Positions 20,401 through 33,200 of a stretch of DNA of 40,959 nucleotides are shown here, piece by piece (the stretch's first letter is position 1; each line of letters starts with the position of its first letter). Source of the stretch: Rhizobacter sp. GTDB lineage: Bacteria > Pseudomonadota > Gammaproteobacteria > Burkholderiales > Burkholderiaceae_C. Location: NCBI GenBank assembly GCA_025355545.1, contig JANXZN010000232.1, forward strand, positions 1 through 40,959, written 5' to 3'. The notes beneath the pieces are model-generated. The model saw only the letters and a program-made list of their open reading frames with translations. It was not told where the DNA came from and did no database searches. A program made the translations under genes and the position numbers.

Positions 20401-23400
20401 CGCGACCACGCCTTCGGCCCGACCGACGTTCGCCTCGTGAAGACCATCGCCTCCAGCATGGGCGTAGCCCTGCTCAACGCGAAGAGCTTCGAGGCCGAGC
20501 GCCAGCGCGCGGCCGAGCTGGCGATCATCAACGCGGTGCAGCAGGCGCTCGCCGGCAAGCTCGAGATGCAGGCTATCTACGACGTCGTCGGCGACCGCAT
20601 CCGCGACACGTTCGACGCACAGGCGGTACTGGTCGCGAGCTTCGACCACGCGCGCGATGTCGAGGTCTTCCATTACAACTTCGAGAAAGGCCGGCGCTTC
20701 GAGGCGCCGCCACGTCAGATCGGCATCGTGCGCCGGCGCCTGATCGAGACGCGCGCACCCTACCTCAACAACCGCGTGACACCGGAGGTGATCCGCCGCA
20801 ACCGCGGCACACCGGTCGGCGACACCGAACTGCCCAGGTCGGTGATCTTCGCGCCGATGATCGTCGGCGACACGGTCAATGGCTACCTGAGCATCCAGAA
20901 CGTCGACCGCTACGACGCCTTCAGCGACGGCGACCTGCGCCTGATGCAGACGCTGGCCGCGAGCATGAGCGTGGCGCTCGAGAACGCGCGGCTGTTCGAC
21001 GAGACCCAGCGGCTGCTGAAGGAAACCGAGCAGCGTAACGCCGAGCTGGCGGTGATCAACAGCGTCCAGCAGGCGGTGGGTGCCGAACTCGACTTCCAGG
21101 CGATCGTCGATGCGGTCGGCGACAAGCTGCGCGAAGTGTTTGCGACCGGTGACATCACCATACGTTGGTGGGACGAAGAGACCAAGCTTGCGCACGAGCT
21201 GTACGTCTACGAGCATGGAAATCGACTCTACCTTCCGCCTACCGCGCCACCCAAGGGAGGCATGACCGATCGATTCCTGCGAGGCCAGGATGTGGTCGTA
21301 TTCAGATCGATCGCCGAGCAGGTGGCGGCAGGCTTCACGGTAACTGACGGGACAGACCGGGCGCGCAGCATCGTTGCGGTACCCATGCGCAGTGCCTCCC
21401 GCCTGCTGGGTCTGGTCATGCTGGAGAACCACGAGCGCGACGAAGCCTTCGGCCCGGACGAAGTTCGCCTCGTGTCCACGATCTCGTCAAGCATGGGCGT
21501 GGCTCTGCTCAACGCCAAGAGCTTCGAGGCCGAGCGCGAGCGCGCGGCCGAGCTGGCGGTGATCAACAGCGTGCAGTCGGCGCTCGCGGCCGAGCTGAGC
21601 ATCCAGGGCATCTACGACGCGGTCGGCGAAAAGATCCGCGAGATCTTCGGCGGCAAGGACGTCGGCATCCGCGTCTTCGATGCCGCCACGCAGACAGTGC
21701 ACTTCCCTTACGCGCTCGAGAACAGCCAACGCATCTCGCCGCCGCCGTATCCCGTGCCCGAGACAGGCGGCGGCTTCGGCCCGCATGTGCTGCGCACCGG
21801 CGAGACCCTGCTGATCAACGAGAACCTGGCCGAGGCGGTGCCGCGCTACGGCAGCTTCACGATGGCAGGGTCGCAGTCGATCGAGAAGTCGATCCTGATC
21901 GTCCCGATGTTCGTCGGCACGGCGGTGCGCGGGATGATCGTGCTGTCCGACATGGAACGCGAGCGCGCCTTCGGCGAGGCCGACGTGCGGCTGCTGCAGA
22001 CCCTGACCGGCAGCATGGCGGTGGCGCTCGAGAACGCCCGCCTGTTCGACGAGACCCAGCGGCTGCTGAAGGAGACCGAGCAGCGCAACGCCGAGCTCGC
22101 GGTGATCAACAGCGTGCAGCAGGGCATCGCCGGGTCGCTCGATTTCCAGGGCATCCTGGACCTCGCTGGCGACCAGGTGCGAGTCGCCCTGAAGACCGGG
22201 AACCTCGCGATCGGCTGGCACGATCCGCAGGCGAACGTGGTCGAGATGCCTTACGCGTACGAAAAGGGCGTCCGGCAGCTCGTGCCGCCGCAGCCGGGCT
22301 ACGTGTTCTTGATCGAGCGGTTCAATGCGACGCGCATGCCGATCGTGTACGGCAAGGCGGCCGACGCCATCGCCCAGGGCTTCGGGGCCGTCCCGGGCAC
22401 GGCGCAGAGCCACTCCAGGATCATGGTGCCGATCATCGGCAGCGACCGCGTGCTGGGCTTCATCGCGCTGGAGGACTACGAGCGGGAGGACGCCTATGGC
22501 GCGGCCGATGCGCGCCTGCTGCAGACGGTGTCGGCGTCGATGGGCGTGGCGCTGGAGAACGCGCGCCTGTTCGACGAGACGCAACGCCGCGCGCGCGAAT
22601 CGTCGGCGCTGTCGGACGTCGGCCGCGACCTGTCGTCGTCGCTCGACCTGGCCACCGTGATGGACCGCATCGCCGGCCACGCGAAGGTGCTGCTGCACGC
22701 CAACAGCAGCGCGATCTTCCTGCCCGAGGCCGGCGGCGCGACACACCGCGCGATCGTCGCGCTCGGCGACAACGCCCAGGCGATCCAGGCGACGGTCGTG
22801 CACACCGGCGCGGGCATCATCGGCAGCCTGCTGCAGAGCGGCCGCGCCGAGCGCATCAACGACACCCGGGCCGACCCGCGCGCGGTCCAGATCGCCGGCA
22901 CCGAATGGCAGCGCGACGAGCGCCTGATGGTGGTACCGCTGCTCGCCGGCGAGCAGGTGCAGGGCGCAATGGCGGTGTGGCGCAGCGGCGGCGAGGCGTT
23001 CGAGACCCACGAGCTCGAGTTCCTGATCGGCCTGTCGCGCCAGGCCAGCGTCGCGCTGCAGAACGCCCGGCTGTTCAACGAGACCCAGGAAGCGCTGAAG
23101 CGCCAGACGGCGACCGCGGAGATCCTCAAGGTCATCGCGAGCTCACCGACCGACGTCCAGCCGGTGTTCGATGTCATCGTCGAACGCGCGGTGCGGCTGT
23201 GTGGTGCGCGCATCGGCCGCCTCTACCAGTACGACGGCAGCATCATTCGGATGGTGGCCGCCCACGGGTTGGACGCCGGCACCGCCGGGCAGCTGCAGCA
23301 GATCTTCCCGAGGCCCGCCACCGACGACACCATCGCCGGGCAGGTCATCCTGTCGCAGCGGCCCTTCTTCGTCGCCGACATCGCGCAGGACCCAGCCGTG

Positions 23401-26400
23401 CCGGCGCTGTCGCGCCAGATGATCGAGGCGATCGGCACGCGCAGCCAGGTCACGGTGCCGATGCTGCGTGCCGGTGAGCCGATCGGGGCGATCACGCTCG
23501 GCTGGGCCGAGGCCGGCGCCTACGGCGACCAGCAGGTGCTGCTGCTGCAGACCTTCGCCGACCAGGCCGTGATCGCGATCGAGAACGCGCGCCTGTTCAA
23601 CGAGACCAAGGAGGCGCTGGAGCGGCAGACCGCGACGGCCGAGATCCTGCGCGTGATCAGCGCCTCGGTCACCGACACGCAGCCGGTGTTCGACGCGATC
23701 GTGCACAGCTGCCGGCGCCTGTTCGCCGGCAAGGCAGTGGCGCTGGCGATGCCCCGTGATTCGATGATCGAGAGCGTGGCCTTCGCCAGCGAAGGCGCGG
23801 AGCAGCGCTCGGGCGGATCTCTCAAACCCTGGCCGCTCGACCGCGGCAGCGGCGCCGGCAGCTGCATTCTCGATTCGCAGCTGATCGCGGTGCCCGACAC
23901 CGAGGTGGCCGCGGCGCGCTTCCCGCGCATGCCGCAGTTGGCGCTCGCGCTCGGCTACCACTCGGCGTTGTTCGTGCCACTGTTGCGCGACGGCCGCGCG
24001 GTCGGCTGCCTGGCGGTGCTGCGCGCCGCCGCCGGCGAGTTCGACGCGCAGGAAGTGGCGCTGGCGCAGACCTTCGCCGACCAGGCGGTGATCGCGATCG
24101 AGAACGCGCGGCTGTTCAACGAGACGCGCGAGGCGCTCGAGCAGCAGACCGCCACCGCCGAGGTTCTCCAGGTCATCAGCGGCTCGATGGCCGATGCGCG
24201 CCCGGTCTTTCGCAAGATCCTGCAGAGCTGCCAGGGCCTGTTCGCCAGCGACGAGCTGGTCACGATGCTGGTCGGCGACGACGGGCAACTGCACCTCGGC
24301 GCGGCGCTCGGCCCGGATGGCGGCAGCCGCGACCCCACCTACACGCGGCCGTACAGCGGCAGTGCAACCGAGCTGGCCATCCGCGAACACCGCGTGCTGC
24401 ACTTCCCCGATGTGCTGGCTGCCGAAGACGTGCCGCCCACCCTGCTCGAGATGTGCCGGCGCGCCGGTGTCCGTTCGCTGCTGCTGGCGCCGATGCTGTG
24501 GGAGCAGCGCGGTGTCGGGTCGATTCTCGTCGGCCGAACGCGCGCCAAGGCGTACACCGACCGGGAGATCGCGCTGCTCGAGACGTTCTCCGACCAGGCG
24601 GTGATCGCGATCCAGAACGCGCGCCTGTTCAACGAGACGAAGGAAGCGCTCGAGCAGCAAACCGCGTCGGCAGAGGTACTGAACGCGATCAGCAACTCGC
24701 CCACCGACGTGCAGCCGGTCTTCGACAAAATCGTGACGCTGGCGCGTGACCTGGGCAATGCCGCCGGCGCGCTCGTGTTCCGCTTCGCGGACGGCAAGCT
24801 GCGCCTCGTGGCCAGCGCGGGTGACGTGGACACGCAAGCGCGCGCGCGCATCGACGAACTCGGCTGGCTGCCGGCGACCCGCGCCTTCGCGGCCGGCCGA
24901 GCGGTGCTTGATCGGCGTGCCGTGGCCATCGAGAATATCGATCACGATCTAGAGTACGAGAGAACCTTCGCGGCCAGCGGCGCCAAGCGCATCTTCAGCA
25001 TCCCGCTGCTGCGCGACGGCGAGCCGATCGGCGCGATCAACTTGGCCTGGCAGACGCCGGGGCCGATCCCGCCCAGCGTGCCGCGCGTACTGCAGGCCTT
25101 CGCGGACCAGGCCGTCATCGCGATCCAGAACGTCGGCCTCTTCAAGGAGACGCAGGAAGCGCTGGAGCAGCAGACCGCCACCGCCGAGGTGCTGCAGGTC
25201 ATCAGCCGCTCGGTGGCCGACCCCCAGCCGGTGTTCGACGCCATCCTGCACAGCTGCGCCCGGCTGTTCCGCAGCGAGCGGCTGGTGCTGCTGCTGGCCG
25301 ACGACCAGCGCATGCTGCAGCTGGCCGCTGCCGTCGGCAGCGACGCGGCGGTCGAGCGCAGCCGGCGCACCTACCCGATGCCGCTGGCCGGCACCTCGGC
25401 CGAGCGGGTGCTGGCCGCGCGCCGGCTGCTCACCTACGCCGACGTGCTGGCCGAGCCCGACGTGGCGCCCCGCACGCGCCGCATGGCCGAGGACTACGGC
25501 GCCAGCTTCGCGATCGCGATGGTGCCGCTGCTGTGGGAAGGCCGCGGCATCGGCGTGATCAGCGTGGTCCGCGGCGCAGGTGACGCCTTCGACGAGGGCG
25601 AGCAAGGGCTGCTGCGCACCTTCGCGGACCAGGCCGTGATCGCGATCCAGAACGCGCGGCTGTTCAAGGAAACACAGGAGGCGCGCGCCGCCGCCGAGAC
25701 CGCGAACGAAGCCAAGAGCGCGTTCCTGGCGACCATGAGCCACGAGATCCGCACCCCGATGAACGCGGTGATCGGGATGAGCGGCCTGCTGCTCGACACG
25801 CCGCTGAACGACGAGCAGCGCGACTTCGCCGGCACGATCCGCGACAGCGGCGACGCGCTGCTGACGATCATCAACGACATCCTCGACTTCTCGAAGATCG
25901 AGGCCGGCCGCATGGACATCGAGCGCCAGCCCTTCGATCTGCGCGAGTGCGTCGAGGCCGCGCTCGATCTGATCGGCACGCGCGCCGCCGAGAAGCAGCT
26001 CGACCTCGCCTACGTGTTCGAGGGCGAGGTGCCGGCCGCCGTGCTCGGCGACGTGACGCGACTGCGCCAGGTGCTGCTGAACCTGCTCAGCAACGCGGTC
26101 AAGTTCACCGAAAAGGGCGAGGTGGTGCTGACGGTCGCGGCCGCCGACGCCGACGAGCTGCGCTTCAGCGTGCGCGACACCGGCATCGGCCTGAGCGAAG
26201 CCGGCAAGGGCCGGCTGTTCCAGAGCTTCAGCCAGGCCGACAGCTCCACCACGCGCAAGTACGGCGGCACGGGCCTGGGCCTGGCGATCAGCAAGAAGCT
26301 GGCCGAGTTGATGGGCGGCACGATGTGGGTCGAGAGCGCCGGCCCGGGCCGCGGCAGCAGCTTCCACTTCACGTTGCGCAGCCCTGCCGCCGAGCTGCCG

Positions 26401-27237
26401 GCGGGCGCGCGGCGCGAGTTCCTGGGCGAGCAGCCGGCGCTCACGGGCCGGCGCATGCTGGTGGTCGACGACAACCCGACGAACCGTCGCATCCTCGCGT
26501 TGCAGGCCGCCAAGTGGGGCATGGTGTCGCAGGACACCGAGTCGCCCGAGCAGGCGCTGCAGATGTTGAACCGCCACGCCTACGATCTGGCGATCGTCGA
26601 CATGCATATGCCGGGCATGGACGGCAACACGCTGGCCGAGCGCATCCGCGCGGCCGGCCACACCGTGCCGCTGGTGCTGTTCACCTCGCTCGGCCACCGC
26701 GACGGCGCCGACAGCCTGTTCGCGGCCGTGCTCACCAAGCCGCTGCGCCAGAGCCAGCTGTTCGACACGCTGGTCACGCTGCTGGCGCACGACATCGCGC
26801 CGAAGGCCGCGCAGCCCGCGGCCAAACCGAAGATCGACGCGTCGCTCGCGGCGCGGCATCCGCTGCGCATCCTGCTGGCCGAAGACAACGTCGTGAACCA
26901 GAAGCTGGCGCTGCGCATCCTGCAGCAGATGGGCTACCGCGCCGACCTCGCATCGAACGGCATCGAGGCGATCGAGAGCGTCGAGCGCCAGACTTACGAC
27001 GTGGTGCTGATGGACGTTCAGATGCCGGAGATGGATGGGCTGGAAGCCAGCCGCCGCATCACCTCGAAGTTCAAGCCGGGGCAACGCCCGCGCATCGTCG
27101 CGATGACGGCCAACGCGATGCAGGGCGACCGCGAGGAGTGTCTCGGCGCCGGCATGGACGACTACGTGACCAAGCCGATCCGCGTCGATGCGCTGGTCGA
27201 GGCCCTGATGCGAGTGACACCGCAACATGCACGCTGA
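17458..27237 (+). CDS. giant TPR / 13x GAF hybrid histidine kinase
   Basis: A 3259-residue soluble protein with no membrane segment. Residues about 25-500 are helical TPR-like repeats. I count 13 GAF-like domains beginning near 505, 679, 852, 1021, 1198, 1366, 1547, 1715, 1887, 2060, 2233, 2404 and 2575, joined by near-identical helical linkers ending LFxETQxxLxxxT. Then come HisKA with His2762 (SHEIRTPMN), HATPase_c ([24 protein letters not shown] near 2937), receiver 1 (VVDDN, Asp3048, Lys in TKPLRQ) and receiver 2 (AEDN, Asp3186, TKPIR). All phosphotransfer residues are present. GAF ligands are unknown: no bilin-Cys or NKFDE cyclic-nucleotide motif was seen. It overlaps the next kinase by 11 bases. 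Start ATG chosen as the first in frame; its ribosome site is weak. Confidence 0.93.
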   Translation: MPGSRKTAAAPRRPSALRPRGPAAAVAEVAALAWSGRQQQAIAAATQALASAALDVDERIALLDERAESHLAIGEAAEAMADAQAMLALARGAGAAAPMARALCRLSQMQVRQGDHRDAARAARAALAAARHSGEAGLEALALLRLAEAQWRGRDARASLRRAEQAAVLFEQLGDPLWQGRSLWLQAVALDQLGSTAESAAAAGRALALAERTGDNAGLGSARNLVWRQHPDLALRLKGLQQAVAAFGAAGHTDRQRSTGHNLAMAYGAIGLYPRARRMVLEVLDTGPRIGNPRSRAVSAAFAAEIEALSSEPERARAWCAEMVRLNRGLGDRDLTWHEPYIDYLIAADAGDLKRWRRSAQAAVDAAQGLADNSFQIIALGALAQAWLASGQPRRAIAASVRADKLIDARATPTLIGLASPVPAWWAQAQALRALGSEAAAVEPLERAYRFICDGVATLSDEGLRRSWFNKVAEHRDVIKAWRAEAQRRGVPADAQLPHLQAESDLREPFERLVDTGLRLNELRGAAQLHEFLIEEATELSGAERVLLVLETPTGPSLAGAMLPRGEDGAALLRAITPWLDDARRTRRVSLHHGPEGAEPIDQRSCLIAPLIAQHDLLGFLYADIEGAFGRFHTADRDLLAMLASQAAVTLANLRITAGLEGKVVERTAQLEQRADELALINDIQQGIAGELGFQAIIDLVGDQLRALFRTGDMSIRWWDEDANLLHQLYAFEHGARLNMPPRPPRPLQLKMLRERTINVVNSRAEQEALGISAQAGTDQAHSIVAVPILGSARSLGLILLEDHEREHAFGDAEVRLLSTVAASMGVALENARLFDETQRLLKETEARNGELAVINSIQHAVGAELDFQAIVDTVGDKLREVFATGDISINWWDESTGLLHGLYAFEHGVRLAVATHAPPPGSGQDRFFRERKVLVVNSRAEQAALGILTQPGTDQSRSMLAVPLLAGDRIFGQVLLENHERDHAFGPTDVRLVKTIASSMGVALLNAKSFEAERQRAAELAIINAVQQALAGKLEMQAIYDVVGDRIRDTFDAQAVLVASFDHARDVEVFHYNFEKGRRFEAPPRQIGIVRRRLIETRAPYLNNRVTPEVIRRNRGTPVGDTELPRSVIFAPMIVGDTVNGYLSIQNVDRYDAFSDGDLRLMQTLAASMSVALENARLFDETQRLLKETEQRNAELAVINSVQQAVGAELDFQAIVDAVGDKLREVFATGDITIRWWDEETKLAHELYVYEHGNRLYLPPTAPPKGGMTDRFLRGQDVVVFRSIAEQVAAGFTVTDGTDRARSIVAVPMRSASRLLGLVMLENHERDEAFGPDEVRLVSTISSSMGVALLNAKSFEAERERAAELAVINSVQSALAAELSIQGIYDAVGEKIREIFGGKDVGIRVFDAATQTVHFPYALENSQRISPPPYPVPETGGGFGPHVLRTGETLLINENLAEAVPRYGSFTMAGSQSIEKSILIVPMFVGTAVRGMIVLSDMERERAFGEADVRLLQTLTGSMAVALENARLFDETQRLLKETEQRNAELAVINSVQQGIAGSLDFQGILDLAGDQVRVALKTGNLAIGWHDPQANVVEMPYAYEKGVRQLVPPQPGYVFLIERFNATRMPIVYGKAADAIAQGFGAVPGTAQSHSRIMVPIIGSDRVLGFIALEDYEREDAYGAADARLLQTVSASMGVALENARLFDETQRRARESSALSDVGRDLSSSLDLATVMDRIAGHAKVLLHANSSAIFLPEAGGATHRAIVALGDNAQAIQATVVHTGAGIIGSLLQSGRAERINDTRADPRAVQIAGTEWQRDERLMVVPLLAGEQVQGAMAVWRSGGEAFETHELEFLIGLSRQASVALQNARLFNETQEALKRQTATAEILKVIASSPTDVQPVFDVIVERAVRLCGARIGRLYQYDGSIIRMVAAHGLDAGTAGQLQQIFPRPATDDTIAGQVILSQRPFFVADIAQDPAVPALSRQMIEAIGTRSQVTVPMLRAGEPIGAITLGWAEAGAYGDQQVLLLQTFADQAVIAIENARLFNETKEALERQTATAEILRVISASVTDTQPVFDAIVHSCRRLFAGKAVALAMPRDSMIESVAFASEGAEQRSGGSLKPWPLDRGSGAGSCILDSQLIAVPDTEVAAARFPRMPQLALALGYHSALFVPLLRDGRAVGCLAVLRAAAGEFDAQEVALAQTFADQAVIAIENARLFNETREALEQQTATAEVLQVISGSMADARPVFRKILQSCQGLFASDELVTMLVGDDGQLHLGAALGPDGGSRDPTYTRPYSGSATELAIREHRVLHFPDVLAAEDVPPTLLEMCRRAGVRSLLLAPMLWEQRGVGSILVGRTRAKAYTDREIALLETFSDQAVIAIQNARLFNETKEALEQQTASAEVLNAISNSPTDVQPVFDKIVTLARDLGNAAGALVFRFADGKLRLVASAGDVDTQARARIDELGWLPATRAFAAGRAVLDRRAVAIENIDHDLEYERTFAASGAKRIFSIPLLRDGEPIGAINLAWQTPGPIPPSVPRVLQAFADQAVIAIQNVGLFKETQEALEQQTATAEVLQVISRSVADPQPVFDAILHSCARLFRSERLVLLLADDQRMLQLAAAVGSDAAVERSRRTYPMPLAGTSAERVLAARRLLTYADVLAEPDVAPRTRRMAEDYGASFAIAMVPLLWEGRGIGVISVVRGAGDAFDEGEQGLLRTFADQAVIAIQNARLFKETQEARAAAETANEAKSAFLATMSHEIRTPMNAVIGMSGLLLDTPLNDEQRDFAGTIRDSGDALLTIINDILDFSKIEAGRMDIERQPFDLRECVEAALDLIGTRAAEKQLDLAYVFEGEVPAAVLGDVTRLRQVLLNLLSNAVKFTEKGEVVLTVAAADADELRFSVRDTGIGLSEAGKGRLFQSFSQADSSTTRKYGGTGLGLAISKKLAELMGGTMWVESAGPGRGSSFHFTLRSPAAELPAGARREFLGEQPALTGRRMLVVDDNPTNRRILALQAAKWGMVSQDTESPEQALQMLNRHAYDLAIVDMHMPGMDGNTLAERIRAAGHTVPLVLFTSLGHRDGADSLFAAVLTKPLRQSQLFDTLVTLLAHDIAPKAAQPAAKPKIDASLAARHPLRILLAEDNVVNQKLALRILQQMGYRADLASNGIEAIESVERQTYDVVLMDVQMPEMDGLEASRRITSKFKPGQRPRIVAMTANAMQGDREECLGAGMDDYVTKPIRVDALVEALMRVTPQHAR
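19939..19988. repeat. 50-bp exact direct repeat in GAF linkers (copy 1 of 2)
   Basis: This stretch encodes the linker [16 protein letters not shown] between the second and third GAF domains. It is identical, base for base, to 20974-21023 between the fourth and fifth GAF domains, 1035 bases away. A close variant occurs near 22024-22073 and in the second kinase near 29665. Confidence 0.85.
20974..21023. repeat. 50-bp exact direct repeat in GAF linkers (copy 2 of 2)
   Basis: Exact copy of 19939-19988. Recombination between the two copies would delete or add exactly two GAF modules in frame, since 1035 is a multiple of three. Confidence 0.85.
25804..25923. repeat. kinase-core duplication, copy in first kinase
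   Basis: Aligned by eye with 34022-34141 in the second kinase, this 120-base HisKA segment differs at two positions, both synonymous. The surrounding HisKA sequence is also very similar, whereas the TPR ends of the two genes are clearly diverged. Confidence 0.85.
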
Positions 27238-30200
27238 CCTCATCCGCCCGATCGCCGACCTCGCCCGCGCCGGCAAGCACACCGACGCGGTGGCGCAGGC
27301 CACGCGCGAGCTCGGCGCGGCGAAGGTCTCCACGGCGCAGCGCCTGCTGCTGCTCGAGGCGCGCTCCGAGAGCCTGCTGTGCCTGGGCGACACTGCCGCT
27401 GCCGCGGCCGACGCGCAGGGGATGCAGGCCATCGCCCGCCGCGCCGGCTCGGCCGCGCTGCGCGCGCGCGCGCTGGCCGCCCTGTCGTGGGTGCAGGTGC
27501 GCACGGCTCAGGCGGCACTCGCATTGCACAGTGCGCGCGACGCGCTGGGCTACGCCCGCCGCAGTCGACAGCGCGCGCTGGTCGCGCTGGCGTTGCTGCG
27601 CCAGGCACATGCGGAACTGATGCTCGCCGATATGGCTGCCGCCGCGCGGCACGCCGACGCGGCGGCCGGGCTGTTCGCGGCGCTGGCCGACCCGCTGCAG
27701 CAAGGCCGCGCGCTGCGCATCCTCGCCTCGGTGCGGCTCAACGAGGCCGACACCGACGCGCACCGCGGCATCGCGCGGCAGGCGCTCGGGCTGGCCTGCG
27801 CCGCAGGCGACCGCAGCGGCGAAGGTGCGGCACTGAATGCGCTGTACAGCGGCGACGCCGACCTGGCGCAGCGCCTGCACGGCATGCGGGCCGCGCTGCA
27901 CGCCTATGCAGAGGCCGGCGACGAATTGGGCCAAGCCAACATGTACAACAACCTCAGCCTGGTCTACGCCCGGCTCGGCCTGTACCGGCGCGCGCGGCGC
28001 ATGGTGCTGCGTTGCAACGACATCAAGGGCCGAGCGATGCGGCCGGCCCAGTCCGTCAACGGCCTGAACATCCTGGCGGCACTCGAGACGTTCATGGGCC
28101 ACGGCGCCGCCGCCGCGCAGGCGCTTCAGGAAGAGATCGCGCTGCACACCGCCGATCCGGACGAGCTCAACGATCGGATCGTCGAATGGGCGATCGCCTT
28201 TCGCGACACCTGGCAAGGCCGGCACGCGGCCTCCGCCGAACGCTTCGAGGCGCTGCGCATCAATATGCCGCCTGACCATTGGGCACTGCGCGAGATGCTG
28301 GCCGAACTCACCGGCGCGCTGCTGGCGCTCGGCGACCGGGAGGCGGCCCTGCGGGCGTCGACGCAGGCCGTCGAGTTGCAGCAGGCGCAAGCCGGCGCGT
28401 CGGGCGGCGGGATGCAGTCGGACGCGCACGTCTGGTGGCAACATCACCGCGCGCTGACGGCCAACGGCCAGCGCGCCGCCGCAGCGCAAGCATTGCATCA
28501 GGCCTACGCGCTGCTCGTGCAAAGCATCGCGACGCTGACCGACGAAGGCCTGCGCCGCAGCTACCTGCACGCGCCCACGTCGCACACGCCGCTGCTGCGC
28601 GCCTGGGTCGCGCACGCGCGCCGGCGCGGCCTGCCGGCGCCGCGCTACACGGCACACCTGGCCGCCAGCGCCGATCTGCGCGAGCCGATCGAGCGGCTCG
28701 TCGACACCGGCCTGCGCCTGAACGGCCTGCGCAGCCAAGCCGAGCTGCACGAGTTCCTGATCGAGGAGGTGGCCGAGCTGTTCGGCGCCCAGCGCGTGCT
28801 GCTGGTGCTGGAGCGCAGCGACGCGCTCCAGCTCGCCGGTTCGCAGCTGCCGCGCGACGAGGCGGCCGAGCCGCTGCTGGCCGCCGTCACGCCCTGGCTG
28901 CACGAGGCGCGCAGCACCCGCAACGCGCGCCTGCGCCACGGCCCCGAGGGCGCCGAGGCGATCGCCCAGCGCAGTTGCCTGGTCGCGCCGCTGGTCGCGC
29001 AGCAGGAACTGCTCGGCTATCTGTACGGCGACATCGAAGGCGTGTTCGGCCGCTTCGCCGAGACCGACCGCGACCTGCTCGCGATGCTCGCGAGCCAGGC
29101 CGCCGTGGCGCTGGCCAACCTGCGTTTCGCCGAGGGGCTGGAGCGCAAGGTCGTGGAGCGCACGGCGCAGCTGCAGGCCTCGACGGCGCAGGCCGAGCAG
29201 CGCGCCGACGAGCTGGCGCTGATCAACAGCATCCAGCAGGGCATGGCCGCCCGGCTGGAGTTCCAGGCCATCGTCGACCTCGTCGGCGACCAGCTTCGCG
29301 AGGTGCTGAAGACCGACGACATCGCGATCAGCTGGATCGATCATGCACGCCGCGCGGTCTGGTCGCCCTACACCTTCGAGCACGGGGTGCGGCTGCACCC
29401 GCCCGACACGATTGTCGACAGCGACGAGCGCTGGACGCAGATCGTGGCGCGGCGCGAGCCGCTGGTCGAGAACACCCTGGCCGAGGGCCTGGCCACCGGC
29501 CTAGTGCCCGGCACCGACGCCAGCCTGTCGAACGTGATGGTGCCGATGATCAGCGGCGACCGCCGCGTCGGCGGCATCCGGGTCGAAAGCTTCGAGCGCG
29601 AATACGCATTCGGCGAATCCGAAGTGCGCCTGCTCTCGACCATCGCCGCGAGCATGGCGACGGCGCTCGAGAACGCCCGCCTCTTCGACGAGACCCAGCG
29701 CCTGCTGAAGGAAACCGAGCGCCGCTCGTCGGAGCTGGCGGTGATCAACAGCATCCAGCAGGGCATGGCGAAGGCGCTGAACTTCCAGGCCATCGTCGAC
29801 CTGGTGGGCGACAAGCTGCGCGAGGTGTTCGCGACCGGCGACCTGGCGATCCACTGGGGCGACGAGAAGGCCATGCTCGTGCACGCGCTGTACGTGTACG
29901 AGCATGGCGAACGGCTGCCGGCGCGCACGAGCGTCTACAAGCCCGACTCGGCCCTCGACAGGCTGCTGCGGGCCGGCCGGCCGGCGGTAGTGAACGACCG
30001 CGCCGCGATGGACGCGCTCGGCGTCAAAGCCGTGCCCGGCACCGACAGCAGCCTGGCCTGCGTGTTCGTGCCGGTGATGGTGGGCGAGCGGCTGCTCGCG
30101 GCGATCTCGATCGAGAGCTTCGAGCGCGAGGGTGCGTTCGGCGAGGCCGAGGTGAGCCTGCTCACCACGATCGCCGCGTCGATGGGCGTGGCGCTCGAGA

Positions 30201-33200
30201 ACGCGCGGCTGCTCGAAGAGACGGAGCGCCGCGCGCGCGAATCGTCGGCGCTGTCGGAGGTGGGCCGAGACCTGTCCTCGACGCTCGACCTCGCGGTGGT
30301 GATGGACAGCATCGCGCGCCACGCCAAGGATTTGCTGGCTGCCGGCAACAGCGCGATCTTCCTGCCCGAGCCCGACGCTCGCCACTTCCGCGCGATGGTG
30401 GCGTTGGGCGACAGCGCCGCGGCGATCCAGTCCGCCGTGGTCGAGGTCGGCGTCGGCATCATCGGCAGTCTGCTGCACAGCGGCCGGCCCGAGTTCATCA
30501 ACGACACGCAGGCCGACCCGCGCGCCGTGCAGATCGCCGGCACGCCGAGCCAGCGCGACGAGCGGCTGATGGTCGTGCCGCTTCTTGCAGGTGAAGCAGT
30601 GCAAGGGGCGATGGCCGTGTGGCGCAGCGGCGGCGCGCCATTCGAGGCGCACGAGCTGGCATTCCTGATCGGCCTGTCGCGCCAGGCTAGCGTGGCGCTT
30701 CGAAACGCGAAGCTCTTCGACGAAACGCAAGCGGCGTTGGCCCGACAGACCGCCTCGGCCGAGATCCTGCGCGTCATCAGCGGCTCGCCCACCGACGTGC
30801 GGCCGGTGTTCGACGCGATCGTCACCACGGCCCGGCGACTGCTGGCGTGCGACATGGCGGGGATCGCGCTGCGGGCCGGCGACAGCTATCGAACGCCTGC
30901 GATGGCCACCGCCGAAGGCCTGGCCAAGGAGATGGGGCTCGCGGCGCGGCCGATCGACCCGAGCGCCGACTTCCCGTCGCGCGTGTTCCTGAGCAAGACC
31001 ATGCTGCACCTGCCGGACTGGTCAGTCGTCGAACTGCCCGCGTACGAGCAGCGCGTGCGCGAGAGGAACGGCGTCGAATCCGGCCTGATGCTGCCAATGC
31101 TGCGCGAAGGCGAATGCATCGGCGTACTGGTGTTGGGCCGCGGCAAGGCCGGCGCCTTCACCGCTGCCGAGATCGCGCTGGCGGAATCGTTCGTCGACCA
31201 GGCGATGATCGCGATCTACAACGTGCGGCTGTTCAACGAGACCCGGGAGGCGCTGGAGCAGCAGACCGCGTCGGCCGAGGTGCTGCAGGTCATCAGCAGT
31301 TCGGTGGCCGACACCGCCCCGGTGTTCGACAAGATTCTGGAGTGCTGCGAGCGCCTGTTGCCGGCCGCGTCGTTCCAACTGCATCTGGTCGACCACGCCG
31401 GAGCGCTGACCCTAGAGCGCCTGCGCTGGACCGCCGCGGCACAGGCCGGGTTCGAGGCGGCGCAGCTGGCCGATTTCGAGGCCAGGGTGCGCACCGTCTA
31501 CCCGATGCCGCTGGCGGACACCGCCCCGGCCCTGGCGTTCAGCAGGCGCGATCTCGTCGAGTTCCAAGACGTGCTGAACGATCCGGGCGTGCCTCCGTCG
31601 ATGCGGCTGGCCGCGCAGCGCCTGGGCCGCACGTTCGCGTCGCTGACCGCGCCGCTGATCTGGGAGGGCCGCGGCATCGGCGCCATCGCCGTCACACGCG
31701 CCGAGGTGGGCCCCTTCCGACCCGAGGAGCGCTCGCTGCTGAAGACCTTCGCCGACCAGGCCGTGATCGCGATCCAGAACGCGCGGCTGTTCAACGAGAC
31801 GCAGGAGGCGCTGCAGCAGCAGAAGGCATCGGCCGACGTACTGGCCGTCATCAGCAGCTCGGTGGCCGACGCGCAGCCGGTGTTCGAGAAAATCCTCGAG
31901 AGCTGCAAACACCTTTTCGGAGGCGACGAACTCGATGTGCTGCTGGTCGACGAGCAGGGCATGCTGCGCATCGCGGCCTACATGGGAGAGTCGCACGACA
32001 TCGTCGCGGCCACCTTCCCCGCGCCGGTGGAGCGCACGCCGGCCGGCCGGGCGCTGCGCGAGCGCCGGGTGGTTCATTGGCCGGATCTGGTGGACGGCGA
32101 AGACGTGCCCGGCGTGCTGCGCAAGATGGCCAAGCTGATCGGCTACCGCTCGATGGTCTTCGCGCCGATGCTGTGGGAAGAACGCGGCATCGGCGCGATC
32201 GGCGTGGCGCGCTCGACCGGCCCGTTCAAGCCCAAGGAACTGGCGATGCTTCAGACCTTCGCCGACCAGGCCGTGATCGCGATCCAGAACGCGCGGCTGT
32301 TCAACGAAACCCAGGAGGCGCTGGCACGGCAGACCGCCACCTCCGACGTGCTGCAGGTGATCAGCGAATCGCCCACCGACGTGCAACCGGTGTTCGAGAT
32401 CATTGCCGAGCGCGCGGCGTCGTTGACGGCGGCGCGCTACTGCCTGGTGACGCGACTGGTCGGCGAGGAATTGCAGCTGGTCAGCCTGCACGGCGTCAAC
32501 GCGGCCGGCACGAGCGCACTGCGCGCGGCCTGGCCGCAGCCCCTCGCCGACAGCACCTCGATCGCCGCCCGCGCGCTGCGCCAGCGCGCCGTGGTCAACG
32601 TCGCCGACCTGCTCGCGCTGCCCGACGCCGAGTACGCGCCGATCATGAAGCAGGCCTGCAAGCTGGCGGGATTCCGCAGCGGCCTGTCCGTGCCGATGCT
32701 GCGCGACCAGCAGATGATCGGTGCGATCACCGTCAACCGCGCCGAGCCCGGGCTCTACGCCGACAAGGAGATCGCGCTGCTGCAGACCTTCGCGCGCCAG
32801 GCCGTCGTCGCGATCGAGAACGTGCGCCTGTTCAACGAGACCCAGCAGGCGCTGGAACGGCAGACCGCGACGGCCAACGTGCTGAAGGCGATCAGCCGCT
32901 CGACCTTCGACCTCGGCGCGGTGCTCGAAACCCTGATCAGCACCGCGGCCCGGCTCTGCCACGCGGCGTTGGGCGTGATCTTCAAGGTCGAGGGCGATGC
33001 CTGCATGGCCGCCGGGCTGTTCGGCGCGACGCCGGCGCTGATCGAGCACCTGGCGGCGCATCCGCCGCTGGTGAGCAAGCGTGACGGGCTGACCTCGATC
33101 GCCGCGGCCACCGGGCAGGCGGTGCAGGTCGAAGACACGCTGACCGACCCGGGCTACGGCCGCCCGGACGTCCAGCGCGTCGGCGCCTACCGCACGCTGC

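Noticed and set aside
17467-21432. Minus-strand open frame of 1321 codons opposite the first kinase
   Set aside because: Same reason: a codon-bias shadow, with repeats that merely mirror the GAF repeats.
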